Below are positions 52,009-60,743 of a DNA stretch of 64,000 nt, one piece after another. The notes under the pieces were generated by a model. It was not told where the DNA came from. It saw only the letters and a list, made by a program, of their open reading frames with translations, and did not search any database. Within the stretch, counting starts at the first letter, position 1; every line of letters begins with the position of its first letter. The stretch covers positions 47,726-111,725 of the forward strand of contig CAYJDW010000001.1 of assembly GCA_964368985.1 (NCBI GenBank), given 5' to 3'. The position numbers were made by a program, and so were the translations under genes. This DNA is from G023898405 sp964368985 (GTDB lineage: Bacteria > Myxococcota > UBA727 > JABDBI01).

Positions 52009-53862
52009 CTAGTTCACAACAACTTTTTGATAGTCATTTTCAATCGATTCAGTAGTAAGAATTTTTTGAATCTCCCCGAGGTTCTTTTCCAAAGTCTGTA
52101 GTTTAATCAAAGAAAGTTCTTCAGGATTTAAAGCCTTGCGGTCATATTTCTTGTCCACTTGAGAAATACCAATGCCCCAGCGCGACATATAAGCAAGTTC
52201 TCGATAGCGCTTATACCAGTTCACCCTCGACAAACCGCCGATCTCGGCGTTCCAGTTGGAGCTGGTTGATTGCCACATGCGTACATGGACGAGCTGTTTT
52301 TCTTTGGGCAAATCGCTGTGGGACTGAAAGCGACGCGTCCGGCCAATCACTTGCTCTAACACCGTGCTGTTGAGCATGGGCTCAAGAATATGCAGATATT
52401 GCGTGCCTTTTAAAGAAATGCCTTCGGTGATGTCTGGATGAAGCATTAAAAGGCGAATACGGCCTTGATTATAATCGGAGACTATTTTGTTTACTTCATC
52501 CACTTTGAGATTTGGATGAATGGTGGCGAATTTCTCGGCGTAATTTTGGCGCTTAAGAAAATTTTCGAATGCCAAGATACCCGTTTGGTAATAACTGGAA
52601 TAAATAACGGTCCGTTCCTTATTCTTTTTTAGTTCCTCGTAAATTTTCAAAAATTTGGGCGCTTCGACAAGCGTTCCATCCGAACTCAAAAAATCAAAAT
52701 TGCCAATATCTCGACCAGCTCCGATCGAAGAGTAAATTTGTTCATGCAAATTGCTGCTGTTAATTTTTATAAATTCATCAGTTTTTTTAATATTTTCATT
52801 TTCTAGCAATCTCTTAAGCTGATCCGAGGGCAAGTCGCCTTCTACAAGGTGCAAGAAAAAAGAATATTGGTATTTATTGTAGGGAACCTCGACAATCTTA
52901 AAATCTTGAGGGGGAAAATCCTTAAAATGGCTCTCATCGAACTTGAAATAGGACATGTATTTTTGAAAAACTGGGGTCATTTTTTGAGTGTCAAGTTGAC
53001 GCAGTCGGAATGAAGTCAAGTCGGCCCAATGGTTGATTAAAACAGGCGCTAAAATTCCTAAAGGAAAACCAATTGCTGCACCATAGATACTTCCCGCAAG
53101 TCCGGCAAAAAAGAGGCCTAATATAGGAGGAAGAGTAGAAATCATTAGATTGCTCTCCGTCAAATAGCCTCTAAAAAATTGCGGCGTGGGCAAAATTTGC
53201 GTGTATTTTAAGCGAAAAGTTTCCTGATTAAAGGGCATAAGATCTTCACCAGAAACTAAGTTCAAAATGAAAGCAATATCTGATTCATCGCCGTAGATTG
53301 GAGTGCCGCTAAGGCCGATGATTTTATAGGCTTTGCGTAAATTACTATAGACTTCAGTGTAGAGCGCATTCGCTTCCCGATCGATTGAACGCATTTTTTT
53401 GACAAGATTGTGCACTTCGTCAGCTAAAATTATGTGCCGCGAAAGATCCATACCAGCCAATTTAGTGGGAGCATCTTCATAAGAAATAAAACTAAATCGA
53501 TTGGGATTGGTTGCGCCAAATTCCTGCAATTGGTTCTTCCAATTACTCTCCAAAAAACGGGGCGCCAAAATAATGACGGGGTGATCAGGAAAAGCCTGGG
53601 CGAAACCTATCCCTAAATAGGTTTTCCCGGTTCCCATATAGTGATTAACCAAAAGACCTTTTTGTTCTGGATGATTGAGCAGATAATCAATGGGAACCAG
53701 TTGGTGCGGCAAAAGCTGAATGCGGCCGGATCCTTGAACACGGTTATGAGTACTTTCGCGAATTTGTGCAGTACCAATTTTATCAGTTTTTTTTGCATGA
53801 TTGATGCTGGAGCACGATGAAATAAATAATAATGAAATTAATATCGAAACTAGGAGGCGCAT
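52009..53862 (-). CDS. Superfamily 2 helicase-like protein with lipoprotein signal and membrane hairpin
   Basis: A 617-residue protein that combines two features not normally found together. The N-terminus MRLLVSILISLLFISSCSS is a textbook lipoprotein signal (Cys17). Residues ~60-230 hold helicase motifs: QLLPHQLVPIDYLL (Q-like), YMGTGKTYLGIGFAQ (Walker A), ILADEVHNL (DEVH) and GLSGTPIYG. Residues ~235-280 contain a Gly-rich hydrophobic pair (PILGLFFAGLAGSIYGAAI, PLGILAPVLI). The second half has VIYSSYY, ITEGISLKG and LEQVIGRTRRFQSHSDLP (motif VI), resembling helicases of large DNA viruses. All ATPase residues look intact. An SF2 ATPase exported as a lipoprotein is unexpected. It is a single gene; the AI-2E gene lies downstream. 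Confidence 0.78.
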   Translation of the reverse strand: MRLLVSILISLLFISSCSSINHAKKTDKIGTAQIRESTHNRVQGSGRIQLLPHQLVPIDYLLNHPEQKGLLVNHYMGTGKTYLGIGFAQAFPDHPVIILAPRFLESNWKNQLQEFGATNPNRFSFISYEDAPTKLAGMDLSRHIILADEVHNLVKKMRSIDREANALYTEVYSNLRKAYKIIGLSGTPIYGDESDIAFILNLVSGEDLMPFNQETFRLKYTQILPTPQFFRGYLTESNLMISTLPPILGLFFAGLAGSIYGAAIGFPLGILAPVLINHWADLTSFRLRQLDTQKMTPVFQKYMSYFKFDESHFKDFPPQDFKIVEVPYNKYQYSFFLHLVEGDLPSDQLKRLLENENIKKTDEFIKINSSNLHEQIYSSIGAGRDIGNFDFLSSDGTLVEAPKFLKIYEELKKNKERTVIYSSYYQTGILAFENFLKRQNYAEKFATIHPNLKVDEVNKIVSDYNQGRIRLLMLHPDITEGISLKGTQYLHILEPMLNSTVLEQVIGRTRRFQSHSDLPKEKQLVHVRMWQSTSSNWNAEIGGLSRVNWYKRYRELAYMSRWGIGISQVDKKYDRKALNPEELSLIKLQTLEKNLGEIQKILTTESIENDYQKVVVN

Positions 53863-54069
53863 TTTTTCACCTTAATAACTCAACTTACATTTGCTATTTT
53901 AATCTTTATGTTAATAAAAAGCCATTTAACTTAAAAAACTAGAATATAGATCTTGCAAAAATGTGGAGTCTAAACAATACCTATCTCCATCAATCGTTGA
54001 AAAAATTTCGAATTGTTACTAGTGCATGTTATGTTTTTGAGGCGACTTGCCAATAAATTTTCGTGGGTA

Positions 54070-54651
54070 ATGAACGTGGAAAAATTATTTGTATTTATTT
54101 TATTTTGTGGATGGTCAATATTATCCAGTGCTGAAGACATGAAAATCGGCGAAGAATATATTGAGCCGCTTAAATATCCTAAATTTTCTCTGGGAGCGGA
54201 TTATTCTTTAATACCTAAGTTTAGAGAACTCGGTAAGCCGCTCAGTGCTCACCCTTCCAAAGAAGAGTTTAGCGGCGTTTTATCATTTGAGGCAGGCCTC
54301 TATAAATATCTGAAGGCTGGGGGGATGTTTTCCATAAACGTGCCGGCTAAAGGCGATCCTGTTCGAGCCCGTTTAAGTGTTTTTGCCAAACCCTATATCC
54401 CCTTTGGCGAGCGTTTTGCCTTGTTTGCTCGCATAGGTGGCGGAATTGGAGGGTGGATTCCCCAAGGTTATCCCTTTGCAACGGTGAATGCTTTGGCAAC
54501 CGCCGGTTTAGAGGTATTTCCTTTTAGGCGCTTTGGCGTGGGTATTGAGGCGGGATGGCGCACGGAAATAATTTTGGATAATAGTGAAGAGACCCGATTT
54601 TTCTGGGCTCATGAAATTCCCTTAGCGCTTAATTTTCATATTATTCTCTAA
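54070..54651 (+). CDS. Outer-membrane beta-barrel-like protein
   Basis: A 193-residue exported protein. ATG at 54070 starts a good signal peptide (MNVEKLFVFILFCGWSILSS); upstream in-frame starts from 54013 would bury it. The rest alternates amphipathic strands (FSLGADYSLI, VLSFEAGLYKYLKAGGMFSI, ALFARIGGGIGGWI, VGIEAGWRTEII), suggesting an eight-stranded barrel with a chain end LNFHIIL. No named family is recognised. It diverges from the helicase-lipoprotein gene. Confidence 0.58.
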   Translation: MNVEKLFVFILFCGWSILSSAEDMKIGEEYIEPLKYPKFSLGADYSLIPKFRELGKPLSAHPSKEEFSGVLSFEAGLYKYLKAGGMFSINVPAKGDPVRARLSVFAKPYIPFGERFALFARIGGGIGGWIPQGYPFATVNALATAGLEVFPFRRFGVGIEAGWRTEIILDNSEETRFFWAHEIPLALNFHIIL

Positions 54652-54659
54652 ATCTTTTC

Positions 54660-54681
54660 AGCCCCCGCGAAGGGGGCTTTG
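54660..54681 (+). terminator. Probable terminator between convergent genes
   Basis: Stem AGCCCC / GGGGCT with a CGCGAAG-type loop, nine bases after the barrel-gene stop. Only three T follow, so efficiency is uncertain. Confidence 0.5.
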
Positions 54682-54689
54682 AAAGAATA

Positions 54690-55418
54690 CTATTGAGCCG
54701 ATGATTTAGAAAAATAAGAAAGACACTTAGTCCACCAGGAAGCCTTGCGTTCTTCTACTTTAATATGAAAAGCGTCCTGGTTAAATGCGCAATCAGCTTT
54801 TTGCTTCTTCAGGAAGAGAGCATAGTCATTTGCTAATGCTGCAATCTCATAAAGCTCAGAAGGTCCTGCCTTAATTTTTTCCACGATGCTTGAGCAATCG
54901 TTGAATTCAAAATTTGCGCATTTGGCCAATTTTCTTTTCGCAGCATTACTGAACCATGCGCAAGTGCCACCAACACCAGCATACATGGTGGCGCCTGCGA
55001 GGAATTCCCAATCAGATTTAAGGTCTGTATTTACTTGTTCTCGCATCGCGGGGTCGTACCACAAATGTGTCATCATCAAGGCACTTACTCCACAAAATGC
55101 TGCTCCACCAACGAGTGCATATTTGATTTTGGTAGATTGATAATAATAGTGCATTTCTTGACGAATAAATCGCTCAAACCATTCCAATAAGAATCTTGTC
55201 TCATCCAATTCCTCTGTCGTTAACTCAATTTGGGATTCGATATCCACAAAAAATTTCGGCGTACTCAGCTGCCCATTTCTCATCGCGAGAAGTGCTTCAA
55301 TTTGTAAGGCTTGATTTGCTAGATTCGAAACTGTGTATTCTGCCGGGGTTTCGGCCTGCATGGAGAAAACCGATAAAGAAAAAATTAAACTAAGAGCGAC
55401 GAGAATTAGTTTTTTCAT
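54690..55418 (-). CDS. Exported or membrane protein of unknown function
   Basis: A 242-residue product with signal peptide MKKLILVALSLIFSLSVFSMQA. After a helical region (ELDETRFLLEWFERFIRQEM) come two hydrophobic stretches around YALVGGAAFCGVSALMM and EFLAGATMYAGVGGTCAWF. Six cysteines are present, several in the last third (CANFEFNDCSSIV, KKADCAF-like and TKCLSY). No family is recognised. It would be an inner-membrane hairpin or an envelope protein. It is a single minus-strand gene after the proline operon. Confidence 0.62.
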   Translation of the reverse strand: MKKLILVALSLIFSLSVFSMQAETPAEYTVSNLANQALQIEALLAMRNGQLSTPKFFVDIESQIELTTEELDETRFLLEWFERFIRQEMHYYYQSTKIKYALVGGAAFCGVSALMMTHLWYDPAMREQVNTDLKSDWEFLAGATMYAGVGGTCAWFSNAAKRKLAKCANFEFNDCSSIVEKIKAGPSELYEIAALANDYALFLKKQKADCAFNQDAFHIKVEERKASWWTKCLSYFSKSSAQ

Positions 55419-55575
55419 TATGTACTAACCTAGGTAACTTTTAAAGCATTTCATTATGCTATTGCCGAAAAATTTATCATTGAAGCATTTAATCGGCAAC
55501 AGAGTAAATACACTAAACTCTTAGGAAGTGTATTTTAATTTATCGACGACAAACTCTGATCAGAATACCCTTATT

Positions 55576-56835
55576 TCACTTACGAATTTGTCCATTGCCC
55601 AAAGCGACCCATTTATAGGTGGTGAGCTCACTCACTCCCATCGGACCGCGAGCATGGAGTTTATCGGTGCTGATGCCCATCTCTGCGCCTAAGCCAAAGA
55701 CCGAGCCATCGGTGAAACGCGTGGAGGCATTAACGTAGACGGCGGCTGAATCAATTTCTTTGGTGAAACGCAGTTGTGCGGCTTTGTCTTCAGTGATGAT
55801 GGCATCGGAATGGTGCGAGCCGTAGTGATTGATGTGGTGAATCGCGTCACTCAGGCTTTTGACAATTTTTATCGACACGATCAAATCGAGGTATTCGGTG
55901 CTCCAATCTTCTTCAGTCGCTTTTTTCATGGAGCTGCTAATTTGGCATGAGCGCTCATCGCCACGCATTTCTACTTTTGCTTTGCCAAGGAGGTCATGAA
56001 GTTTTGGCAAAAAGTCAGCTGCGATATTTTCGTGGATGAGAATAGTTTCGACCGCATTACACACGCTCGGGCGCTGCACCTTAGCGTTATGAGAAATAGT
56101 AAGCGCCATGTCCTGGTTGGCGCTTTCATCAACATAGATGTGGCAGACCCCTTTATAATGTTTGATGACAGGGACCGTTGCGCAATCGCTTACTGCGCGA
56201 ATGAGATTTTCACCCCCGCGAGGGATAATAACGTCGACATAATCATTGAGCCGACACAAATAATTGACCGCAGCGCGGTCATTGACGGGCACCATTTGTA
56301 CCGCGAAGGGCGTAAAATTAATTTTGCTCAGTCCCAGGTCAATGGCCGCCATGATGGCGCGGTTCGAATGTTCAGCTTCTTTGCCGCCTCGTAAAATGAC
56401 GGCGTTACCGCTTTTTAGACACAAAGCTGCGACATCGGCCACCACATTGGGGCGTGATTCAAAAATAATAGCGATGACACCGATGGGAACGCGGATCTTT
56501 TTCAGCTCAATGCCATTCTCTAATATTTTGCTGGTGATGAGCTTACCCACGGGATCGCCAAGCTCTATGATGGTTTTAATGCCTTTGATCATGTCATCGA
56601 TACGCTGATCATTGAGCGTGAGACGTTCAAGAAGCGGCGCGGCTAAGCCCTGCTCGCGGCCAATTTTGAGATCACGGGCATTTTCGATTTTGATGACCGC
56701 ACGCTGCTCATCGATGGCTTTGGCCATGGCGCCTAAGGCAAGATTTTTTTCTTCCGTAGAAAGGGTCGCCATTTGGTAAGAGGCATTTTTGGCGAGCTTG
56801 CCGATGGTCGTGATAATTTCTTCCACTTGGTCCAT
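55576..56835 (-). CDS. proA: Gamma-glutamyl phosphate reductase
   Basis: Second enzyme of proline synthesis, reducing glutamyl 5-phosphate to the semialdehyde with NADPH. The 419 residues follow the aldehyde-dehydrogenase fold: KKIRVPIGVIAIIFESRPNV, LRGGKEAEHSNRAI, the catalytic-Cys stretch KHYKGVCHIYVDE and YVNASTRFTDGSVFGLGAEMG at the end. It follows proB by one base, with AAGGAAGGGG at the end of proB as ribosome-binding site. Confidence 0.96.
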   Translation of the reverse strand: MDQVEEIITTIGKLAKNASYQMATLSTEEKNLALGAMAKAIDEQRAVIKIENARDLKIGREQGLAAPLLERLTLNDQRIDDMIKGIKTIIELGDPVGKLITSKILENGIELKKIRVPIGVIAIIFESRPNVVADVAALCLKSGNAVILRGGKEAEHSNRAIMAAIDLGLSKINFTPFAVQMVPVNDRAAVNYLCRLNDYVDVIIPRGGENLIRAVSDCATVPVIKHYKGVCHIYVDESANQDMALTISHNAKVQRPSVCNAVETILIHENIAADFLPKLHDLLGKAKVEMRGDERSCQISSSMKKATEEDWSTEYLDLIVSIKIVKSLSDAIHHINHYGSHHSDAIITEDKAAQLRFTKEIDSAAVYVNASTRFTDGSVFGLGAEMGISTDKLHARGPMGVSELTTYKWVALGNGQIRK

Positions 56836-56836
56836 G

Positions 56837-57964
56837 TTAAACCCCTTCCTTTAAAAGCACTAAATTATCTCGATGAACGACTTCTTCGCCCATTTCTTCG
56901 CGGCTGCCGCTGGAGGAATGGCCCTTGAGTTTTTCAATATCGTGGCTTGCCATCTGGCTGATGCCTTTAGCGAAACGTTTGCCGCTCAAATCGCGGATTT
57001 CAATCACGGCACCTTCAGCAAATTGGCCATGAACTTCACGAATACCCACCGGCAAAAGGCTTTTTCCTTTTTGGACCAGAGCGAGTTTAGCGCCGTCATC
57101 CACGTCGACAAATCCGCGCGGGCGATTATAAAATGCGATCCATCGCTTGCGGCCCGGCATTTTATGAGCCTGTTCGGGCGCTAAATCACCCACTACCGTG
57201 CCGATGTTATGGCCGGCAAATATTTTTCGTAAAGAATCCTTCTCAGCCCCTGGGGCAATGACAGCGACGCCGTCTACATGGATCATATTGCTTGCCGCAA
57301 CCAGCTTACTTTTCATGCCGCCCACCGACAAACCGACTTTGTGTTCTTCAATATGACTCAAAACTTCCTGATTGAGCTCAAGGATATGGGGCAGTCTCAC
57401 TTGCTCGCCGGCTTCATTTTTGATCATGAAACCTTCGGAAGTCGTAAGCAAAATCAAGGCTTTTACTTCGAGCAACATGGCCACCAAAGAGGCGAGCACG
57501 TCGTTATCACCAAACTTGATTTCATCCACAGACACGGTGTCATTTTCATTGATGATGGGAATTACGTTGCGGCTTAAGAGCTCATTTAACGTGTTTTTAA
57601 TATTGAGGTGGCGTGTGCGATTATTGAGGTCATCGTGGGTGAGTAAAACTTGCGCCACCATCACGCCATGACCGCCAAATAAATCCTCATAGGCCCGCAT
57701 GAGGCGCACCTGTCCGATGGCGGCTGCGGCCTGCAAGGTGGGTAAATCACTAGGACGCTTTTTGAGCGACAGCGCCTCCATGCCAGCGCCGATAGCGCCC
57801 GATGAGACAAAGAGCACTTTACGGCCGCTCTTATGCAATTCAGCAATTTGCTCGACGATATGGGCTATAGCCGGGTAATTAGGGCGGCCATTGTCTTCAA
57901 GTAGGACGCGGGATCCTATTTTTATAACAATTTTTTCGGCGGCTATTAAATTATCCCTAACCAT
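56837..57964 (-). CDS. proB: Glutamate 5-kinase
   Basis: First enzyme of proline synthesis. The amino-acid kinase domain begins VIKIGSRVLLEDNGRPNYPAI and has LFVSSGAIGAGMEAL and NENDTVSVDEIKFGDNDVLA; the C-terminal PUA domain begins RKRWIAFYNRPRGFVDVDDGA. At 375 residues it is the two-domain, feedback-regulated form. proA follows directly, so the two are an operon with substrate channelling likely. Confidence 0.96.
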   Translation of the reverse strand: MVRDNLIAAEKIVIKIGSRVLLEDNGRPNYPAIAHIVEQIAELHKSGRKVLFVSSGAIGAGMEALSLKKRPSDLPTLQAAAAIGQVRLMRAYEDLFGGHGVMVAQVLLTHDDLNNRTRHLNIKNTLNELLSRNVIPIINENDTVSVDEIKFGDNDVLASLVAMLLEVKALILLTTSEGFMIKNEAGEQVRLPHILELNQEVLSHIEEHKVGLSVGGMKSKLVAASNMIHVDGVAVIAPGAEKDSLRKIFAGHNIGTVVGDLAPEQAHKMPGRKRWIAFYNRPRGFVDVDDGAKLALVQKGKSLLPVGIREVHGQFAEGAVIEIRDLSGKRFAKGISQMASHDIEKLKGHSSSGSREEMGEEVVHRDNLVLLKEGV

Positions 57965-58556
57965 GAGTTCTTACCTAAGCGTTAGCAAATGATTGGTTGT
58001 TCTTTCAGCGAGCTAACTTAACACGTCAATGCCCTGCGGCCTGGGCGCAGTCGGAGCTGTTATTTTAGGGTATAAATAGGGGAATAAGAATAATTTAAAT
58101 GAAGTGTTAAAATGATCTATTAATTTAACCTGGTTAAAGGTTTTCTAAGAGAGCGAAGCGAACGATATGCCCACTTTTAAAGGGGCCGCGAGCGGAAGTG
58201 AGCAAGGGCGTTCTTGCTCAAATTTGGCCCATCCTATCTCAACAACTCCTCGCCCGCTTGCGGGAGAGGCTAGGGAGAGGGTGGAGAGACATGAACGTGA
58301 ATGCTATTGGAAGAAAAATCCTTCGTATTTGTTTCTCCACCCTCTCCCCGAGCCCTCTCCCGCAAGCGGGCGAGGGAGCGTAGGTGGCAGGGCCTTAGCC
58401 TCAAAATTTATTTATGCAACAAGGCCTTTTCCAAGGGGGGAGGCCTGGGCCCATAATGTGTTTTAATGGCCTTGATATGATGAGTTAAGCCCGCTAAGCC
58501 AAAACCACAAGATTAAAGCCAAGTGGCCTCAAAGCCTTTTCCAAGCATCGGTGACT
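57965..58556. other. Gene-free region between proB and the efflux operon
   Basis: About 590 bases, most of which is repeat copy B5 and its flanks. It must hold the promoters of both divergent operons, but no canonical -35/-10 pair stands out. Open frames through the repeat are artefacts of its composition. Confidence 0.5.
58233..58426. repeat. Family B paired repeat (copy B5), inverted relative of the 44.5 kb element
   Basis: Left palindrome CCCGCTTGCGGGAG, then GGGAGAGGGTGGAG, the core, inverse boxes and right palindrome. Bases 58271-58342 are identical to the reverse complement of 44611-44682. The right end (ATTTATGCAACAAGGCC, 58410-58426) matches the terminal repeat there, but the left terminal repeat is missing. 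Confidence 0.82.
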
Positions 58557-59864
58557 ATGAACATTTATTTCATGAGAAAATTTTTAGGCTGGATGCTGCT
58601 AGCTTTGTCCACAGAGAACGTTCTCGCTGAAGAAATTTCCATTGATCAAGCAGTTCTCATGGCCTTGGAACATTCGCCCCAAGTTAAGGTCGTTGAACAC
58701 GAAAAAAAAGCCCAGGAAAATAAACAAGTATCCGCGTGGCTTGACCTGGGCCCGCGTTTATCTGCCTCATTCAATGGAGCTTTATTTGACGGCAAGCAGA
58801 CCGTGAAAATGGGCGACAAAGAAATACTCATGCGGGATGACGTGACTAAAACCGGCAATATTATGCTGAGCCAGCCTATCACTGGGCTTTTTGCTTTGTC
58901 GCAAAATGCGAGACTTGAGGGAAAACAAAATAAATTAAAAGGTCTCAATCTGCAGCTTACCCGAGCTCAAACTGCTTTTAAGACGGCTGAGCTTTATCTC
59001 AATGTCCAAAAGAGTACGAAAATGTGGGAGGTCGCCGAAGCAAGTATTCAAGCGCGCGAAGCCCAAAGAGGCGATGGTGCCATACTTCTTCGCGTAGGAC
59101 GCATTAATCACGGGGATTTTTTGAAACTGGAGTTGGCCGTTTCTGAGGCACGGGTGGCAGAGGCAAAAGCGAGGGCGCAAAGAGATATAGCCCATTTTAG
59201 TCTCATGGAATTGATTGGACACCCAAATCCCGACCAAGTAAGCATTCAACCGCTCGACTTATTGAACGTCTCCGAACCGGTACCAAGCCTTGATGAAGCC
59301 TTAACTATGGCGCTCAGCAATCGCTTAGAAGTAGCGCAAGCGGTTCAGGGCCAGGAAATTGCTTCCTTGGCACGCATTGCTCCTTTGGTGAAATTTATCC
59401 CGAGCGTCAATTTTTTCGCGCAAATAGATCGCAATTTTGGCACTGTCGGCATGGGGGGCAAAGAGCAGTCAAAGATGCTCGGGCTCACTATCAACTGGGA
59501 ATTTTGGAATAGTGGCTCCCATATTTTTCAAATCCGTGAGGCAAACCAGACCTATGCGAAAACTAAATATCAAACCGATGCGGTGCGGCAAAGTATTCGT
59601 CTTGATCTAATGCAATCGATGTTGAATTTAAGGGCCGCGCAAGAAAGCTTCTCATTTGCTAATCTGGCGATCGAGCAGGCAGATGAAAGTTATCGCATGG
59701 AAAAAATAAAATTTGCCTCAGGCAAAAGCTCTGCCACTGAGCTTGTATTGGCAGAGACCGCCAAGACGTTGGCTCATGGCAATGCCATCGCTATTTTCAC
59801 TGAACTCAAATCCCAAGAGCTAAAATTGCAACAGGCTTTGGGCAAAACCAGACCTGAGCTTTAA
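58557..59864 (+). CDS. TolC-family outer membrane efflux protein
   Basis: An outer-membrane factor of about 435 residues. A signal peptide (FMRKFLGWMLLALSTENVLA) is followed by two OEP repeats of coiled-coil helices and short strands: ISIDQAVLMALEHSPQVKV and PSLDEALTMALSNRLEVAQA begin them. It makes the exit duct for the pump encoded next. The start is uncertain (GTG 58551, ATG 58557 or ATG 58572) because no ribosome site stands out. The adaptor gene follows nine bases after the stop. Confidence 0.87.
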   Translation: MNIYFMRKFLGWMLLALSTENVLAEEISIDQAVLMALEHSPQVKVVEHEKKAQENKQVSAWLDLGPRLSASFNGALFDGKQTVKMGDKEILMRDDVTKTGNIMLSQPITGLFALSQNARLEGKQNKLKGLNLQLTRAQTAFKTAELYLNVQKSTKMWEVAEASIQAREAQRGDGAILLRVGRINHGDFLKLELAVSEARVAEAKARAQRDIAHFSLMELIGHPNPDQVSIQPLDLLNVSEPVPSLDEALTMALSNRLEVAQAVQGQEIASLARIAPLVKFIPSVNFFAQIDRNFGTVGMGGKEQSKMLGLTINWEFWNSGSHIFQIREANQTYAKTKYQTDAVRQSIRLDLMQSMLNLRAAQESFSFANLAIEQADESYRMEKIKFASGKSSATELVLAETAKTLAHGNAIAIFTELKSQELKLQQALGKTRPEL

Positions 59865-59873
59865 GGAGTAATT

Positions 59874-60731
59874 ATGAATCAAATAACATTGACTCTTGTT
59901 TGGGGTCTGCTGATCGCAGGAACGCTGGCCGCAGAAAAAGCGGCCCTTCCTAAAAATGTGCCTTTTCAAGTGGAAGAACTCAAAAAAACTCATGCCGGTG
60001 CCTTCGATAAAAAAGCTGGCACGCCGGAGCCCTTTTTATCTCGTATTTCTGGTCAGGTCTCGGCGACATCCAAGTCTTCTTTATCTTTTCGTGTGCCAGG
60101 ATTTATTGAAAAAATAGCGGCCAAACCTGGCGATATCGTCAAAAAAGGCGGCATTTTAGCCACGCTTGATGCCGGTGATTTTGACATTCAATATAAACTG
60201 ATGAAGCTCAATCTCGATCAAGCAAAACTGGGGGAAAAAACCGCCAAAACTGAGTTTGACCGAGAGCAGCAACTTAAAGAGGGAAATGTCTCAACTGCTT
60301 CGCAATTTGACATGATGGAGACCAAATATAAACAGGCTCAAGTAGCAGTCGCGCTCGCTCAAATAAACTTAAAAAATGCTGAAAGAAATGTAGAACAGAC
60401 CAAGCTTCGAGCTCCCTATGATTGTATTTTAGCGGTGCAATACAAGGATAGAGCGGAGCACGTTGGCCTCGATACAAAAGTATTTGATATATATGAAGTC
60501 AACTCCACCGAAATTAATCTCAATGCACCAGAAATACTCATTGGAAGACTTAAGGTTGGTACAAAATTATCGGTTTCAGTCCCCGCGGTAAACTATGCTG
60601 GAGAGGCAAGTATTACCAAAATTGTATCGGTGGTTTCTGAAACCACGCGAACCTTCAAAGTTACTGCGATTTTTACGCAAGCTGACCTAAAAGTGGTGCC
60701 AGGACTATTTGCTGAAGCGCTGCTCAAATAA
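59874..60731 (+). CDS. RND efflux periplasmic adaptor (membrane fusion protein)
   Basis: A 285-residue HlyD/AcrA-like adaptor with signal peptide MNQITLTLVWGLLIAGTLAAE. The lipoyl/barrel-sandwich halves are VPGFIEKIAAKPGDIVKKGG and VEQTKLRAPYDCILAV, with a helical hairpin between them (LKLNLDQAKLGEKTAK). It lacks the extended C-terminal membrane-proximal domain, which explains the short length. It bridges the RND pump and the TolC protein. AGGAG precedes the ATG, and the pump gene starts 12 bases downstream. Confidence 0.88.
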   Translation: MNQITLTLVWGLLIAGTLAAEKAALPKNVPFQVEELKKTHAGAFDKKAGTPEPFLSRISGQVSATSKSSLSFRVPGFIEKIAAKPGDIVKKGGILATLDAGDFDIQYKLMKLNLDQAKLGEKTAKTEFDREQQLKEGNVSTASQFDMMETKYKQAQVAVALAQINLKNAERNVEQTKLRAPYDCILAVQYKDRAEHVGLDTKVFDIYEVNSTEINLNAPEILIGRLKVGTKLSVSVPAVNYAGEASITKIVSVVSETTRTFKVTAIFTQADLKVVPGLFAEALLK

Positions 60732-60743
60732 GGATTTTAGGCG

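Noticed and set aside
52009..53862. Defence-system or prophage helicase
   Set aside because: No nuclease, methylase, integrase or phage gene lies nearby, and the neighbours are ordinary chromosomal genes. The exported N-terminus also argues against a standard defence helicase.
58167..58466. Open frames through family B repeat B5
   Set aside because: They encode translated palindromes (LPEPSPASGRG type) and are common artefacts of this repeat.
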